A DNA stretch of 56,112 nucleotides from Secundilactobacillus kimchicus JCM 15530 (GCF_001433995.1 NZ_AZCX01000014.1:1-56112), one strand, 5' to 3'. Positions 16,036 to 25,045 are shown, numbered from the stretch's first letter. The notes: generated by a model from the sequence alone, not told the origin. Program-made: numbers and translations.

Positions 16036-17877
16036 ATGTTTAGTTATTTTGCCTTAATTACGCTGGTTCAACTATCCGGACTATTGATTCCGTTTATCTG
16101 GTTCTTGATCAGCGCTACCAACCGTTGGCGTGTCTGGGGAACAGTGGCCGTTGTGGTCCTGTTCATTGCCAGTTTCGTTAATAACTATTTCGTTCTTCCT
16201 GATTTAGCCTATCCATCATTGATTGATGGTTGGATTATGTGGCTTATCGGCGGCTTGATTGTGGTAGTGGTCCTGCGCCGGTTTGTCTTTCGGGTCGGGC
16301 GTAATGCGCAACCGGTTACTCGGGAGACCGACAACTGGCTGACGCAGTGGTTCACGCGAATTGGGGTGTCGTTTGGCTGGCTCGGTCGGGTTGCTGGCGC
16401 TGCCGTTTTAGCCGTTGTGCTATTTGTTATTCTTGGCAGTGTCTCTGCCATCATTACGCAAATGAACCCGAAGCCGGCCGTTCAGTCCATTAAAACGGAT
16501 ATGAATAATACCACTAAAAATGCGCCGATGCCGGTGATTAAAGACAGCGCGGAAACGCCGGTCGTTAATGCGCCACAGACGGTTTCAACAGATATGAATA
16601 ACTCACTAAACAGCTTTAAGAATTCTAACGTGTACGATTTGAACCACATGCGGGTTCAAATGTATCAGGGCAAAATGGTGTATGTTGCACCCGTAGAGTT
16701 CTCAGGAGGCTTTTGGCGCTACATTCACTATAAGCAAGTGCCAGGCTATTTTATGACGAACGCAACCGAAAAGAATGCGGATCCGAAATTTATTAAAAAG
16801 CCGATGAAATACACGCCAAGTGCTTATTTCAATAACGATGCTGATCGCCGAATCAGTGCCCATAGTTTAGGCTACACCATGGTCGGTGATACCGCTCAAC
16901 TGGAAGTCGACGATAAGGGGACCCCTTACTACGTTCGGACGCTGGTAAAGCCGATTTCGTACTTTAACCGGAACTACGACTACACCCACTATAAAGTGGC
17001 CGTTCTCAACACGATCACGGGGAAAGTTAATGTGTACTCGCCAAATGACGTCCCAAGTTTTGTCGATATCACGGTGACCCCTGAATTGGTTGCTAAGGAA
17101 GTCACGATGTTTGGAAAATACCGTCATGGTTTCTGGAACGCGACCAGCTTCGGTGGGCATACCGATGTGATGAAACCAACGCAAGCCGGAACTGAAGGCG
17201 GCGACAAGTTGACCCCTTACGCTTACAAAGGGCGAATTTACTACTTTACTGGCATGACAAGTGTTAACAGTCACCAGAGTTCAATTCTGGGTTACACGTT
17301 CGTTGATGCGCGGACCAACACGTTGCATTACTACCGTGAACAAGGAAACGTGATGACGCCTGAGCGGGCAATTTCATACGCGCAACAGGATATTAACCCC
17401 CAAAACTACAAGGGGACGCTACCGTTGCTGTACCGGATTAACGGGGATCCAACGTGGGTTGTTTCTATGCTTGACCGGGACAATAACTCCTTTATGAAGT
17501 ACGTGTACTTGAAAGCGGATGGAAACAACCAGAGTGGCACCTACGCCGTTGGTGACGACGCACAAAGTACGCTAGCTTTGTTTGAACAACGACTCGGGGC
17601 GAAAACTGGAATGAGCACCGGAAAAGTCGGTGAGAAGACGATCTCGGGAACTATTCAACGGGTGGCTAAACCTGATGACAAGACGATTTTGTTCATACTG
17701 AAAAATGACAGTCACGTCTATGCTTTAGATACGAGCAGTAAGGACTTCAAGCCAACTGAGCAGTTCTTGCAAGCGGGCGATAAGGTGAGTTTCAAGGCTA
17801 CGGCAACCGCCTCTGACACAGCGGAGGCCAGCGTCAGCCTGTCGACCTTTAAAAATGATTCGTTAAAAGTTAAATAG
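16036..17877 (+). CDS. polytopic membrane protein with large extracellular domain, function unknown
   Basis: I chose ATG 16036 with AAAGGGG seven bases upstream (613 residues); the open frame extends to 15922 but that part runs through the preceding terminator. Four hydrophobic helices lie within the first about 145 residues, the last being AGAAVLAVVLFVILGSVSAII. An Asn/Thr/Pro-rich linker and a long hydrophilic, Tyr-rich region follow, presumably outside the cell. Segments such as TPERAISYAQQDI with WVVSMLDRDNN look like PepSY-type repeats, and the last 80 residues look like an OB-like beta domain. I do not recognise a characterised family. Monocistronic. Confidence 0.75.
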   Translation: MFSYFALITLVQLSGLLIPFIWFLISATNRWRVWGTVAVVVLFIASFVNNYFVLPDLAYPSLIDGWIMWLIGGLIVVVVLRRFVFRVGRNAQPVTRETDNWLTQWFTRIGVSFGWLGRVAGAAVLAVVLFVILGSVSAIITQMNPKPAVQSIKTDMNNTTKNAPMPVIKDSAETPVVNAPQTVSTDMNNSLNSFKNSNVYDLNHMRVQMYQGKMVYVAPVEFSGGFWRYIHYKQVPGYFMTNATEKNADPKFIKKPMKYTPSAYFNNDADRRISAHSLGYTMVGDTAQLEVDDKGTPYYVRTLVKPISYFNRNYDYTHYKVAVLNTITGKVNVYSPNDVPSFVDITVTPELVAKEVTMFGKYRHGFWNATSFGGHTDVMKPTQAGTEGGDKLTPYAYKGRIYYFTGMTSVNSHQSSILGYTFVDARTNTLHYYREQGNVMTPERAISYAQQDINPQNYKGTLPLLYRINGDPTWVVSMLDRDNNSFMKYVYLKADGNNQSGTYAVGDDAQSTLALFEQRLGAKTGMSTGKVGEKTISGTIQRVAKPDDKTILFILKNDSHVYALDTSSKDFKPTEQFLQAGDKVSFKATATASDTAEASVSLSTFKNDSLKVK

Positions 17878-17880
17878 GTG

Positions 17881-17930
17881 ATAGCTTTTTGGCGTTACAG
17901 TGTTGGCCGACACTGTAACGCTATTTTTGT
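17881..17930 (+). terminator. terminator after the membrane protein gene
   Basis: Perfect 12-bp stem GCGTTACAGTGT / ACACTGTAACGC with a T-rich tail; ATAGC/GCTAT extends the stem outward. Confidence 0.9.
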
Positions 17931-18010
17931 TGGATTGGAGACGAGGGTGGCAGAGAGGGTGCTTAGGTTTTTCCTAGTGCGCTATTCATAATGTGTGACT
18001 CAGTTTATGG

Positions 18011-18065
18011 AGTCTCTGTCTTTGAAACGAAGCCTCGTGTTAGCTTCGTTTCAAAGATAGAGACT
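18011..18065. repeat. long near-perfect inverted repeat in the 17.9-18.2 kb gap
   Basis: Arms of 23 bases (18011-18033 and 18043-18065, ending in ACGAAGC and starting with GCTTCGT) pair with a single G-T wobble around a 9-base loop. No T-run follows, so it is not an ordinary terminator. The rest of this roughly 300-base gap is A/T-rich and shows no gene. Confidence 0.75.
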
Positions 18066-18178
18066 GTTATAGTAGTATTAAGAGCTAACGACGATCTGTA
18101 GAATGAAAAATAAAATGGGGATATTTGAAATTTTAACAGGTGGTTGGGAATATAAGTTCAATTTTAGGGGGGATTCAA

Positions 18179-18799
18179 GTGACAATTGGGGAAAAACTAA
18201 AAAAATGTCGAGCCAATACTGCGTTTACGCAGGCCGACATAGCTGAAAAATTACATCTATCGAGGAAAACAATTTCTGGCTGGGAAACGGGACGCAACTA
18301 CCCGGATATCGGGAGTCTCATTAAGCTGAGCGAAATCTATAAAGTTTCGCTAGAAGACTTGGTTCGTGACGAGCGCATGTTGGAACACTTCGATGAACAA
18401 AAAAAGTCACGCGGGCGTGAAAGTAGTATATTGAAAATTTCGTATTGGATTAACGTTGTGTTCTTGATGTTAGAAATCATTGAGGTAATGCGGATAAACG
18501 GATTTCATTTCACCCTTATTCCCTTGATATTAACGATTAATCTTATTGTATTTTTGAGTCACTTTGACGGGTGGAATAGGTTCAAAAGTACGTTTTACGT
18601 TGTTAAGGTCTTGCTTGTGCTCACGGCGGTATTTATAGTGGCTTCTGTTGTTAGTGTATTGAATCCAGATGTCGTGAGCGCTTTAGCAATCCAAGATGCG
18701 TCGGCTGTAAGTGGCGTGATGCTTGCTAGGATGGTCTCTGCAATGCTTCTAACAATTAGCATAGTAGTGGTTATTTTCTTCAGAAACCCCCGTGAATAA
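18179..18799 (+). CDS. XRE-family helix-turn-helix regulator with C-terminal membrane segments
   Basis: A Cro/CI-type DNA-binding domain occupies residues 1-60 (FTQADIAEKLHLSRKTISGWETG), followed by a short charged linker and four predicted transmembrane segments to residue 206. This membrane-anchored layout is common in lactobacilli, often beside bacteriocin-immunity or transporter genes. I chose GTG 18179 because AGGGGGG lies seven bases upstream; the frame extends to 18140 without a ribosome site. The downstream neighbours are a broken immunity-like gene and small membrane proteins, which may be its targets. Confidence 0.82.
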   Translation: MTIGEKLKKCRANTAFTQADIAEKLHLSRKTISGWETGRNYPDIGSLIKLSEIYKVSLEDLVRDERMLEHFDEQKKSRGRESSILKISYWINVVFLMLEIIEVMRINGFHFTLIPLILTINLIVFLSHFDGWNRFKSTFYVVKVLLVLTAVFIVASVVSVLNPDVVSALAIQDASAVSGVMLARMVSAMLLTISIVVVIFFRNPRE

Positions 18800-18906
18800 A
18801 GGGGTCTTCGATACGTAGCTTGCTTACGCTTCGATTTTATTTGATGCTTAGCACAAGTGGCGGTTGGATTTTCCGGCAAGCACAAGTAAATCAGGAGGTA
18901 ATCACT

Positions 18907-19285
18907 ATGTATCGGAAAAAGGTTGAGACTCAATAAATCCGTCTTCTTAGTATGATCAATGACTTATTAGGTCAAAATTTAAACCCTGAAGAGCGCATCA
19001 TTTTAACAGCTGCTAAGAAAAGACTTGAAAGATCAGCATATTTACCATCAGTTGTAGGGAATCTGAGAGCGGAACTAACGCCGTTGGCCATCAAAAGGGC
19101 GCTTTCTAAGGACGTTGGTCACCTATACTTAATGATTAATAATGATGAATTTTCTCATAGAGGATTCGGCGGTGGATTGGCCTTTATATTTGCAGGAATG
19201 TTTAGGTAAATGTTGCGTTTCTCTTCAAGGCGCCATGCTCTGGGTGGGAGTAGCAGCTGGAGCAATTTCACTTGCATTCTTTTAA
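18907..19285 (+). pseudogene. bacteriocin-immunity-like gene with an in-frame stop and a probable frameshift
   Basis: A strong AGGAGGT precedes ATG 18907, but the frame stops after nine codons (MYRKKVETQ, TAA at 18934). It resumes in the same frame from ATG 18952, with no good ribosome site, for 85 residues. The resumed part (LNPEERIILTAAKKRLE, LTPLAIKRALSKDVGHLY) resembles the enterocin-A-type immunity family. It ends at 19209 in FGGGLAFIFAGMFR; a +1 shift near 19200 continues as GAMLWVGVAAGAISLAFF to a TAA at 19283. Read through, this is about 125 residues with a hydrophobic tail. Re-initiation at 18952 could still give a short product. The immunity assignment is moderate; the stop is certain. 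Confidence 0.55.
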
Positions 19286-19300
19286 GGTGGGAAAATTTCT

Positions 19301-19528
19301 ATGTGGTTAAAAATTGGCAAAACAATATTAGTTGACACGTTGATGATGACCCTATTCTTGGTCGTGATAATGCTATTGTTCAAAGGGCCAATCGATTACG
19401 TTGTGATAGGTCAATATAAGATTAAATCGTACGTTGTGACGCTATTACAGGTGATCCCGGGGACGCTAATATTTTTTACGTTACTTGAACTTGGATCCAC
19501 CTGGTGGCAAAAAAGAAACAAAAAATAA
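19301..19528 (+). CDS. small membrane protein, 75 residues
   Basis: Two predicted transmembrane helices (TLMMTLFLVVIMLLF and VTLLQVIPGTLIFFTLLELG) and a basic C-terminus WWQKRNKK. The ATG follows AAGGTGGGA. No family recognised. It lies directly after the immunity-like pseudogene, so a role in the same accessory locus is possible. Confidence 0.55.
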   Translation: MWLKIGKTILVDTLMMTLFLVVIMLLFKGPIDYVVIGQYKIKSYVVTLLQVIPGTLIFFTLLELGSTWWQKRNKK

Positions 19529-19654
19529 CTTCTTCGAACGGGTTGCAAAGCATGTCACGTATTTTCACTTATGCTAATTAGTAGCCTGTAAATACATGTG
19601 GGCAAAGTGCTCGTATTGCAGTAACCGAATTCTTTGTCAGGGGGGCGAAACGGC

Positions 19655-20000
19655 TTGAAAACTAAGCAACATCAGCTTAAATTTCAAATGATTCTTTGCG
19701 CAATTTGCCTATGTACTAACTATTTCCAGCATACTTGTTAGGTACGTGTCGATAGATTGGTCAGCTGTTACTGGGTGTGTCGCAATAATAATTGGTGTTA
19801 TCTGGTGGCTTCAACCGAATCACAGAGATGCCTATGCATACTTGATGATAGCTGCATCTGCGTTTGGCGTTTACTTTTTGGGAATGCTGTCTTCTACACC
19901 TATTGAGGAACTTCGGCGGCCATTGTCAGCTTTCGGAATGTTGATATTCGCAGTCTTGATGTCATTATTGTTATACCAAGTCAATGAACTTGATAAATAA
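19655..20000 (+). pseudogene. frameshifted small membrane protein gene
   Basis: AGGGGGG at 19640 precedes TTG 19655, opening MKTKQHQLKFQM and stopping at 19741. One frame over, FFAQFAYVLTISSILVRYV leads without a stop into the 84-codon frame usually read from GTG 19746 (SIDWSAVTGCVAIIIGVIWWLQ). A single-base shift near 19690 would join them into a protein of about 114 residues with three or four helices. GTG 19746 itself has no ribosome site, which supports a broken gene over a short one. Sequencing error is an alternative. Confidence 0.5.
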
Positions 20001-20055
20001 AGCGCCCATCCGTAGCATCATCATAAATCTGAACAGTGTTATACACGGCGCAAGA

Positions 20056-20084
20056 AAGCCAGACCCCGATGAAAGGTCTGGCTT
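20056..20084 (-). terminator. terminator of the MFS-DUF4811 operon
   Basis: Perfect 10-bp stem AAGCCAGACC / GGTCTGGCTT with a 9-base loop; on the minus strand it is followed by TTTCTT. Confidence 0.65.
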
Positions 20085-20168
20085 AAGGTGCCAAATGCCA
20101 CCATTTGTTGATGACAGCGGATGAGTGAAGTGAATCGTGATTTAAAACGGCAGTCGCATAATGACGGC

Positions 20169-20672
20169 CTACTTTAACTTCGAAGCTGAAATAACGCGCC
20201 AGGTTGTGGGAATGACAAAGTTGTACTTGCGGCTAGCCACTTGGCCTTCCTCGTTTGTTAGGTTAAATAGCCAACGGTACAGGGCGTTATTAAACCGCCA
20301 TTTTTTGGTGGTGAGCGTGACTTGACTACGGCTGCCACGATCGATCGTCGTGGTTGTGTGCGCTACGGGGGTGCGCTTAACGGCATTATTACTCGACCGG
20401 TAGACCACAATTTTTTCGGTGCCGTTACCGAGGGGTTGTTCAGCAATTGTTGCGGGACCACTTGCTGTCAGTGACTTGAGCCGAACGGTTGTGGTGCTGG
20501 CCTGTTGGTGCATGCCCACGTGGCTCAGGTCGTTACTCATCGTTAAGCCAATGAGTGCAATGAGGGCAAAGCCGACAATGATGACACCAAGGTTGCGTCC
20601 CGTCCCAGCTGGGGTAAAAATAGCAATCCCTGAGAAGACAAGCACGAGAATAACAAGAATCAGGATAATCAT
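20169..20672 (-). CDS. DUF4811 domain membrane protein, partner of the MFS exporter
   Basis: 167 residues with two N-terminal transmembrane helices (ILILVILVLVFSGIAIF and GVIIVGFALIALIGLTM), then an extracytoplasmic domain. It matches DUF4811 proteins, which in lactobacilli almost always follow a DHA2-type exporter. The start ATG overlaps the exporter's stop in an ATGA, so the two are translationally coupled. Function unknown; a role in assisting the exporter is inferred from linkage. Confidence 0.8.
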   Translation of the reverse strand: MIILILVILVLVFSGIAIFTPAGTGRNLGVIIVGFALIALIGLTMSNDLSHVGMHQQASTTTVRLKSLTASGPATIAEQPLGNGTEKIVVYRSSNNAVKRTPVAHTTTTIDRGSRSQVTLTTKKWRFNNALYRWLFNLTNEEGQVASRKYNFVIPTTWRVISASKLK

Positions 20673-22150
20673 GCGGCTTCGTCCTCCTTTACATGGTATG
20701 GCCGATCTTTCAAGAAAAAGGCGAGGCCAAAACCGATAAGCGCAAACAGCGTCGCAGCTGCAAAGGCCATTCGATATCCGAAAATGTTTGCATTAAGTGC
20801 CTGAAGACCGTATTTAACCGGTTCAGCGACTTTTAAACTCGCACTTGGGAGGTTGGAAGCCGTCACGTTGGACATAATGGAAATCATGACGGCTGTTCCC
20901 ATCGACGAGACAACTTGACGCATGGTGTTATTGACCGAAGTCCCATCGCCCAGTAACCGGAGTGGTAACGCGTTAATTCCGGTTGTGGTCACGGGCATGT
21001 TGACCATGGTGACCCCAAACATCCGAATGGCATACATGATGGTGATGAATAAAATCGGTGTTTTATCCGTAATGGTTAGGAAAAACATCGAACCAATGAG
21101 GAGTAAAAACATCCCGGTAATCGCCAATCGTTTGCCGCCAAGTTGATCGAAGATGCGCCCCGTAAAGGGACTCATGATTCCCATCATCACAGCGCCGGGA
21201 AGTAAAATAAGGCCAGATTGAAAGGCCGAATCACCCCGAACCGTTTGAATATACAGGGGTAGGATCATTTCGAAGCCAATCATGGACATGTTGACAATGG
21301 CAACTAAGATTGCCGACAACGTAAAGGCTGGCGACTTAAAGACCTTGAGTTGCAAGATGGGGTTACTGATCCTTAACTGGCGCACCGCAAAGAAGATGGC
21401 AATGATCAGGCCAGCAATGAGCGGTCCGTAAACGATGGGTGCGCCCCAGCTGTTATCCCCAACACTTGAAAAGGCAAATAACATCCCGCCAAAACCGGTG
21501 GTTGAGAGCAAAACAGACAGCCAGTCAACCTTAACAAAGTGCGTTTTGAGCACCTTACGCAGCGTGAACTGACCGACAATGAAGACTGTTCCGGTAATGG
21601 GCAAAATAACCAGGAACAAGGCGCGCCATGTGTGGTCTTGTAGGATCCAACCGGACAGGGTCGGACCAATGGCAGGGGCTAGCCCAATAACCAGCCCGGC
21701 CGTTCCCATGGCCGTGCCCCGCTTAGCAGGTGGGAAAATAGCGGCCATAATGGTTTGAAAGACGGGCGCCGAGATACCAACGGCTGTTGCTTGGACTAAT
21801 CGACCAACCAACAAGACGGCAAAGGTAGGGGCAAAAAAACAGATTAACGTGCCGGTGAAGAAGGTCCCCATTGCGGTGAGGTACAGCCGCTTGGTGCTGA
21901 ACCGTTGTAATAAAAAGGCCGCAATGGGAATCGTGATACCCATTACTAGCATGAAGCCGGTTGTTAGCCACTGAACGGTGTTAGCAGAGATGTTGAAGTC
22001 TCGCATCAGCGTCGGAAAGGCAGTGGTGAGGATGGTTGACGTCAGGAAGTTACCAAAAGTTCCGACTAGTAGGGTGAGTACCATCACCAGTCGGTTGTAA
22101 GGCTTACCGTTAGCGTCAATGGTTTGAGCTGAGTCAAGTTGATCAGCCAT
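20669..22150 (-). CDS. MFS transporter, DHA2 (14-helix) family exporter
   Basis: A 493-residue multidrug-type proton antiporter. Visible features are the first helices LVGTFGNFLTSTILTTAFPTL, motif C-like GLVIGLAPAIGPTLSGWI near 150, and LPGAVMMGIMSPFTGRIFDQLGGKR near 318 in the second half. ATG 22150 is preferred, preceded by AAAAGAAG; GTG 22159 would add three residues. It is first in a two-gene operon with the DUF4811 protein. Related pairs are annotated as drug or bile exporters, but the substrate here is unknown. Confidence 0.88.
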   Translation of the reverse strand: MADQLDSAQTIDANGKPYNRLVMVLTLLVGTFGNFLTSTILTTAFPTLMRDFNISANTVQWLTTGFMLVMGITIPIAAFLLQRFSTKRLYLTAMGTFFTGTLICFFAPTFAVLLVGRLVQATAVGISAPVFQTIMAAIFPPAKRGTAMGTAGLVIGLAPAIGPTLSGWILQDHTWRALFLVILPITGTVFIVGQFTLRKVLKTHFVKVDWLSVLLSTTGFGGMLFAFSSVGDNSWGAPIVYGPLIAGLIIAIFFAVRQLRISNPILQLKVFKSPAFTLSAILVAIVNMSMIGFEMILPLYIQTVRGDSAFQSGLILLPGAVMMGIMSPFTGRIFDQLGGKRLAITGMFLLLIGSMFFLTITDKTPILFITIMYAIRMFGVTMVNMPVTTTGINALPLRLLGDGTSVNNTMRQVVSSMGTAVMISIMSNVTASNLPSASLKVAEPVKYGLQALNANIFGYRMAFAAATLFALIGFGLAFFLKDRPYHVKEDEAA

Positions 22151-22255
22151 GTCGATCACTTCTTTTCTAATGAATTCACAGTAAACTAGTATAGCATTTT
22201 AACGGGTCCGACGCGACGCCAATGGTTGACAATATCAACGAATGGCACCTAAAAA

Positions 22256-22293
22256 AAGCGCTCATGTCTGCAATGACGCAGGCGTGAGCGCTT
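22256..22293 (-). terminator. terminator after rbsK
   Basis: Stem AAGCGCTCA-TGTCTGC with its near complement; on the minus strand it ends in seven T. Confidence 0.9.
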
Positions 22294-22309
22294 GATAACG
22301 TGATTAAGA

Positions 22310-23242
22310 TTACTTGTCAGCGGCTTCGGCTGTTTGGATCTCGGCCAACGTCGGGATGGAAGGATGAGCGCCCAACCGTTGAACCGTGATTGAAGAAGCC
22401 CGGTTAGCGAACCGGATTGCGGCTGCCATGTTACTAAAGTCGGGGTTGAGTTGGGAACTTAAGGCGCCGATAAACGTGTCACCAGCGGCAGTTGTATCCA
22501 CAGCTTTCACCCGGAAAGCATCAACGAAACCGTAGTTGTCATCATTGACGTGGTAGAAGGCCCCTTTGGCCCCCACCGTGATGATGACGCACTTGGCCCC
22601 CGAAGCGTGAAGCTTATTAGCGGCTTCAATCATGGAAGCTTCGTCAGTGACTTCAACACCAGTCAACGTTTGAGCTTCCGTTTCGTTAGGTGAAATAATG
22701 TCGCTAACGGCTAACAGCTCTGCAGAAATTTTTTCTGGCGCTGGGGCCGTGTTGAGAATGGTCATGACATTGTGCTTCTTAGCCAGCTTAAAAGCAGCTT
22801 CGGCTGTTTCAACGGGCGTTTCGAATTGGGTGATAATGAAGTCACTGTTGGCAATGGTGTCTTCAGCAGCTTTAACATCATCAACGGTCAGTTGTTGGTT
22901 AGCACCACCGTAAACTAAGATGGAGTTTTGACCATTATCGTCCAGTAAGATGAAGGCTTGGCCAGTCTTGGCATCCTTCGTTACCGAAATTTGATCAACG
23001 TTGACGTTTGAATCCGTCAGCGAATTGATCATAAACCGGCCGTTTTCGTCGTCGCCAACTTTACCGATAAAAGCGGTCTCGGCGCCAGCTCGACCGGCGG
23101 CAATGCCTTGGTTGGCGCCCTTGCCGCCACCGGCAAAGGTTTGGTCGTGCATGGATAGCGTTTCCCCTGGCTTAGGCAGGCGTGGGATAGTAAGAATGGT
23201 GTCGACGTTTAAGCTCCCAATAACAGTTACGCGATTGGTCAT
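22310..23242 (-). CDS. rbsK: ribokinase
   Basis: PfkB-family sugar kinase that phosphorylates ribose to ribose 5-phosphate, which feeds the phosphoketolase pathway. In 310 residues: GSLNVDTILTIPRLPKPGET at the N-terminus, GGKGANQG near 38 (substrate lid), SPNETEAQ near 184 and the catalytic DTTAAGDTFIGA near 245 (Asp base and anion hole). GAGGGA precedes the ATG. No rbsD, transporter or regulator is adjacent, which is unusual for ribose use; another pentose or nucleoside role is possible. Confidence 0.93.
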   Translation of the reverse strand: MTNRVTVIGSLNVDTILTIPRLPKPGETLSMHDQTFAGGGKGANQGIAAGRAGAETAFIGKVGDDENGRFMINSLTDSNVNVDQISVTKDAKTGQAFILLDDNGQNSILVYGGANQQLTVDDVKAAEDTIANSDFIITQFETPVETAEAAFKLAKKHNVMTILNTAPAPEKISAELLAVSDIISPNETEAQTLTGVEVTDEASMIEAANKLHASGAKCVIITVGAKGAFYHVNDDNYGFVDAFRVKAVDTTAAGDTFIGALSSQLNPDFSNMAAAIRFANRASSITVQRLGAHPSIPTLAEIQTAEAADK

Positions 23243-23285
23243 AATGAAAGTCCCTCGTTTCGATAAGGTTATAATTTTAAGTTAA

Positions 23286-23299
23286 GTAAAACGTTTTAC
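23286..23299. promoter_or_regulatory. LacI/CcpA-type palindrome upstream of rbsK
   Basis: GTAAAACGTTTTAC is a perfect 14-base palindrome centred on CG, about 45 bases upstream of the rbsK start. It fits a cre site or an RbsR-type LacI operator. On the minus strand a TTGAAT precedes it, placing it within the likely promoter. Confidence 0.65.
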
Positions 23300-23398
23300 G
23301 TATTCAACACAAAGTAATATAACAGAAAATGTAAGCCATTTCAAGCGATGATGTGAAAGAAGTTCAATTTGATCGGTTTCCCGGACGCACTGCAATGG

Positions 23399-24178
23399 TT
23401 AGCTGACGGTATTTAAGTGGGGTAATCCAGGGGTTAAAATGTCGAGAATTTTTTTAGTCTGTTCCACCGTTAGCTGACCAGGCGCTGAGCTGTGGCGAAC
23501 CGTCGCAAACGTCATAACACTACCAAAGGTTGCGCCCGTAACCCGGGTAACGGCACCTAGGTCGCCCATGGCCATGGAGATAATCGGCTGTGTCAGCTGA
23601 TCTGCGACGGCGTGCGTTGCGGTCATTAAGTTGAGCACGTCGTCGTTTGATTGAGGCATGACCGCTAATTTAACGAAGCTACCGTGACAGGTCGCCATGG
23701 CGGTCAATAAATCAGTCATCTTAGGTAACGTTGGTGTTTGGTCAAAGTAGTGTTGACTGATGATAGTGGCGACGTTGTTGGCCGTTGCCAGCGCAATTAG
23801 ATGCGTTATCGTGCTCTTGGCTCGGTGCCATTCTAAGTCAATTGCGGCGATCGAACTATTAGCGATGAGTTGGGTGTAGAGGGTCTGATAATCACTGTCT
23901 GAAATTTGCCGCTTGCCACCTTGAGTTCGGTCGCGCAAGGTGACAATAAGGGGCAATTCACCGAGAAGGGTCACGAGCCGGTTAGCCGTCGCACAGATGG
24001 CTTCGGTATCCTCTAGGTTGTTGAGGTAGTCTAAGCGCCATTCGACAACGTCAGCGGCAGTTGAAACAATTTCGCCGGCCTGGGCAATGACGGTGGTGAC
24101 GTCACTACCAGTGATGGGAACGCAGATCTTGGGCGTGCCAGTTCCGAGCGATAAATGTTTAAGGTTGGTCGGTTTCAT
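23399..24178 (-). CDS. aroD: type I 3-dehydroquinate dehydratase
   Basis: Third step of the shikimate pathway, via a Schiff-base Lys. In 259 residues: EWRLDYLNN near 47, the catalytic His in ISQHYFDQTP near 140, the Schiff-base Lys in FVKLAVMPQ near 167 and GDLGAVTRVTGATFGSVMTFA near 208. I chose ATG 24178 with AAAGGAGAT upstream; the frame extends 18 codons further without a ribosome site. It stands alone, away from other aro genes, but shares the window with chorismate-consuming men and trp genes. Confidence 0.93.
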   Translation of the reverse strand: MKPTNLKHLSLGTGTPKICVPITGSDVTTVIAQAGEIVSTAADVVEWRLDYLNNLEDTEAICATANRLVTLLGELPLIVTLRDRTQGGKRQISDSDYQTLYTQLIANSSIAAIDLEWHRAKSTITHLIALATANNVATIISQHYFDQTPTLPKMTDLLTAMATCHGSFVKLAVMPQSNDDVLNLMTATHAVADQLTQPIISMAMGDLGAVTRVTGATFGSVMTFATVRHSSAPGQLTVEQTKKILDILTPGLPHLNTVS

Positions 24179-24385
24179 GATCAGGGTTATCTCCTTTTGT
24201 CTAATCTTTTTATCATTATTGAACGATAGCATGTTGTGTTCAAGAATACAAGTGCGTGGCCTTCAACCCGAAATTCGCGATTTCAGCAAATATGTGGTAA
24301 AACAAAGCATTGAAGAACTTTCATGGACTTTTAATCTTAATCGGGTATTCTATTTCAACAACGATATTTGGAAAGGTGACTCAAC

Positions 24386-25045
24386 TTGGAAACGACCGAA
24401 CAATTAGCTTTAATTCAGGATTATACCGTTCAACAACTATCGGGGGATAAATCCGGCCATGGGTTGGACCATATTCACCGGGTTGTGACGAACGTGAAAA
24501 TGTTACTGGCAGACGAACCCTCAGCCAGTTATTTGATAACCCTTACCGCTGCGTATTTACACGACGTTATCGATGATAAATTAGTGTCAGACGTTGAGGC
24601 CGCACGGCAAGGTGTGATTGAATTACTGACGCAAGCAGCCTTTTCGCAACCCCAGATCAACACGGTGATGTTGATTATTGATAATATGTCATTTAGCAAG
24701 AGTCTGACGACAGATCGTCAGCCACTTCCCATTGAAGGCCTGATTGTTCAGGATGCGGACCGGCTGGATGCCATTGGTGCCATTGGTATCGCGCGGGCTA
24801 TTTACTACGGTGGCAAGCACGGCGAAAAAATTTATGATCCCACTGTTAAGCCACGGACGTCCATGACGAAGGCGGAATACCGGAATCTAGCGAACGAAAC
24901 CATTATCAACCACTTTTACGAAAAGCTGTTTAAGCTGGCCGACCAGATGAATACGCCGGCGGCTAAGCGCATTGCGCAGGCTCGCCAAAAGGTGATGAGT
25001 CAGTTTGTCAACGACTTTAAGTCCGAATGGAACGGGATGGCTTAA
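24386..25045 (+). CDS. HD-domain phosphohydrolase
   Basis: 219 residues with the HD metal-binding signature: GHGLDHIHRV near residue 21, LHDVIDDK near 54 and DADRLDAIGAIGIAR near 125. Similar to YpgQ/YedJ-type nucleotide (pyro)phosphohydrolases; the substrate is not determinable here. The start is TTG with GAAAGGTGA just upstream. It converges with the YbaK gene and their ends overlap by four bases. Confidence 0.82.
   Translation: METTEQLALIQDYTVQQLSGDKSGHGLDHIHRVVTNVKMLLADEPSASYLITLTAAYLHDVIDDKLVSDVEAARQGVIELLTQAAFSQPQINTVMLIIDNMSFSKSLTTDRQPLPIEGLIVQDADRLDAIGAIGIARAIYYGGKHGEKIYDPTVKPRTSMTKAEYRNLANETIINHFYEKLFKLADQMNTPAAKRIAQARQKVMSQFVNDFKSEWNGMA

Noticed and set aside
19209-19330. Independent bacteriocin prepeptide ending GAMLWVGVAAGAISLAFF
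   Set aside because: The frame opens at ATG 19145 without a ribosome site and has no double-glycine leader; a frameshifted tail of the preceding gene explains it better.
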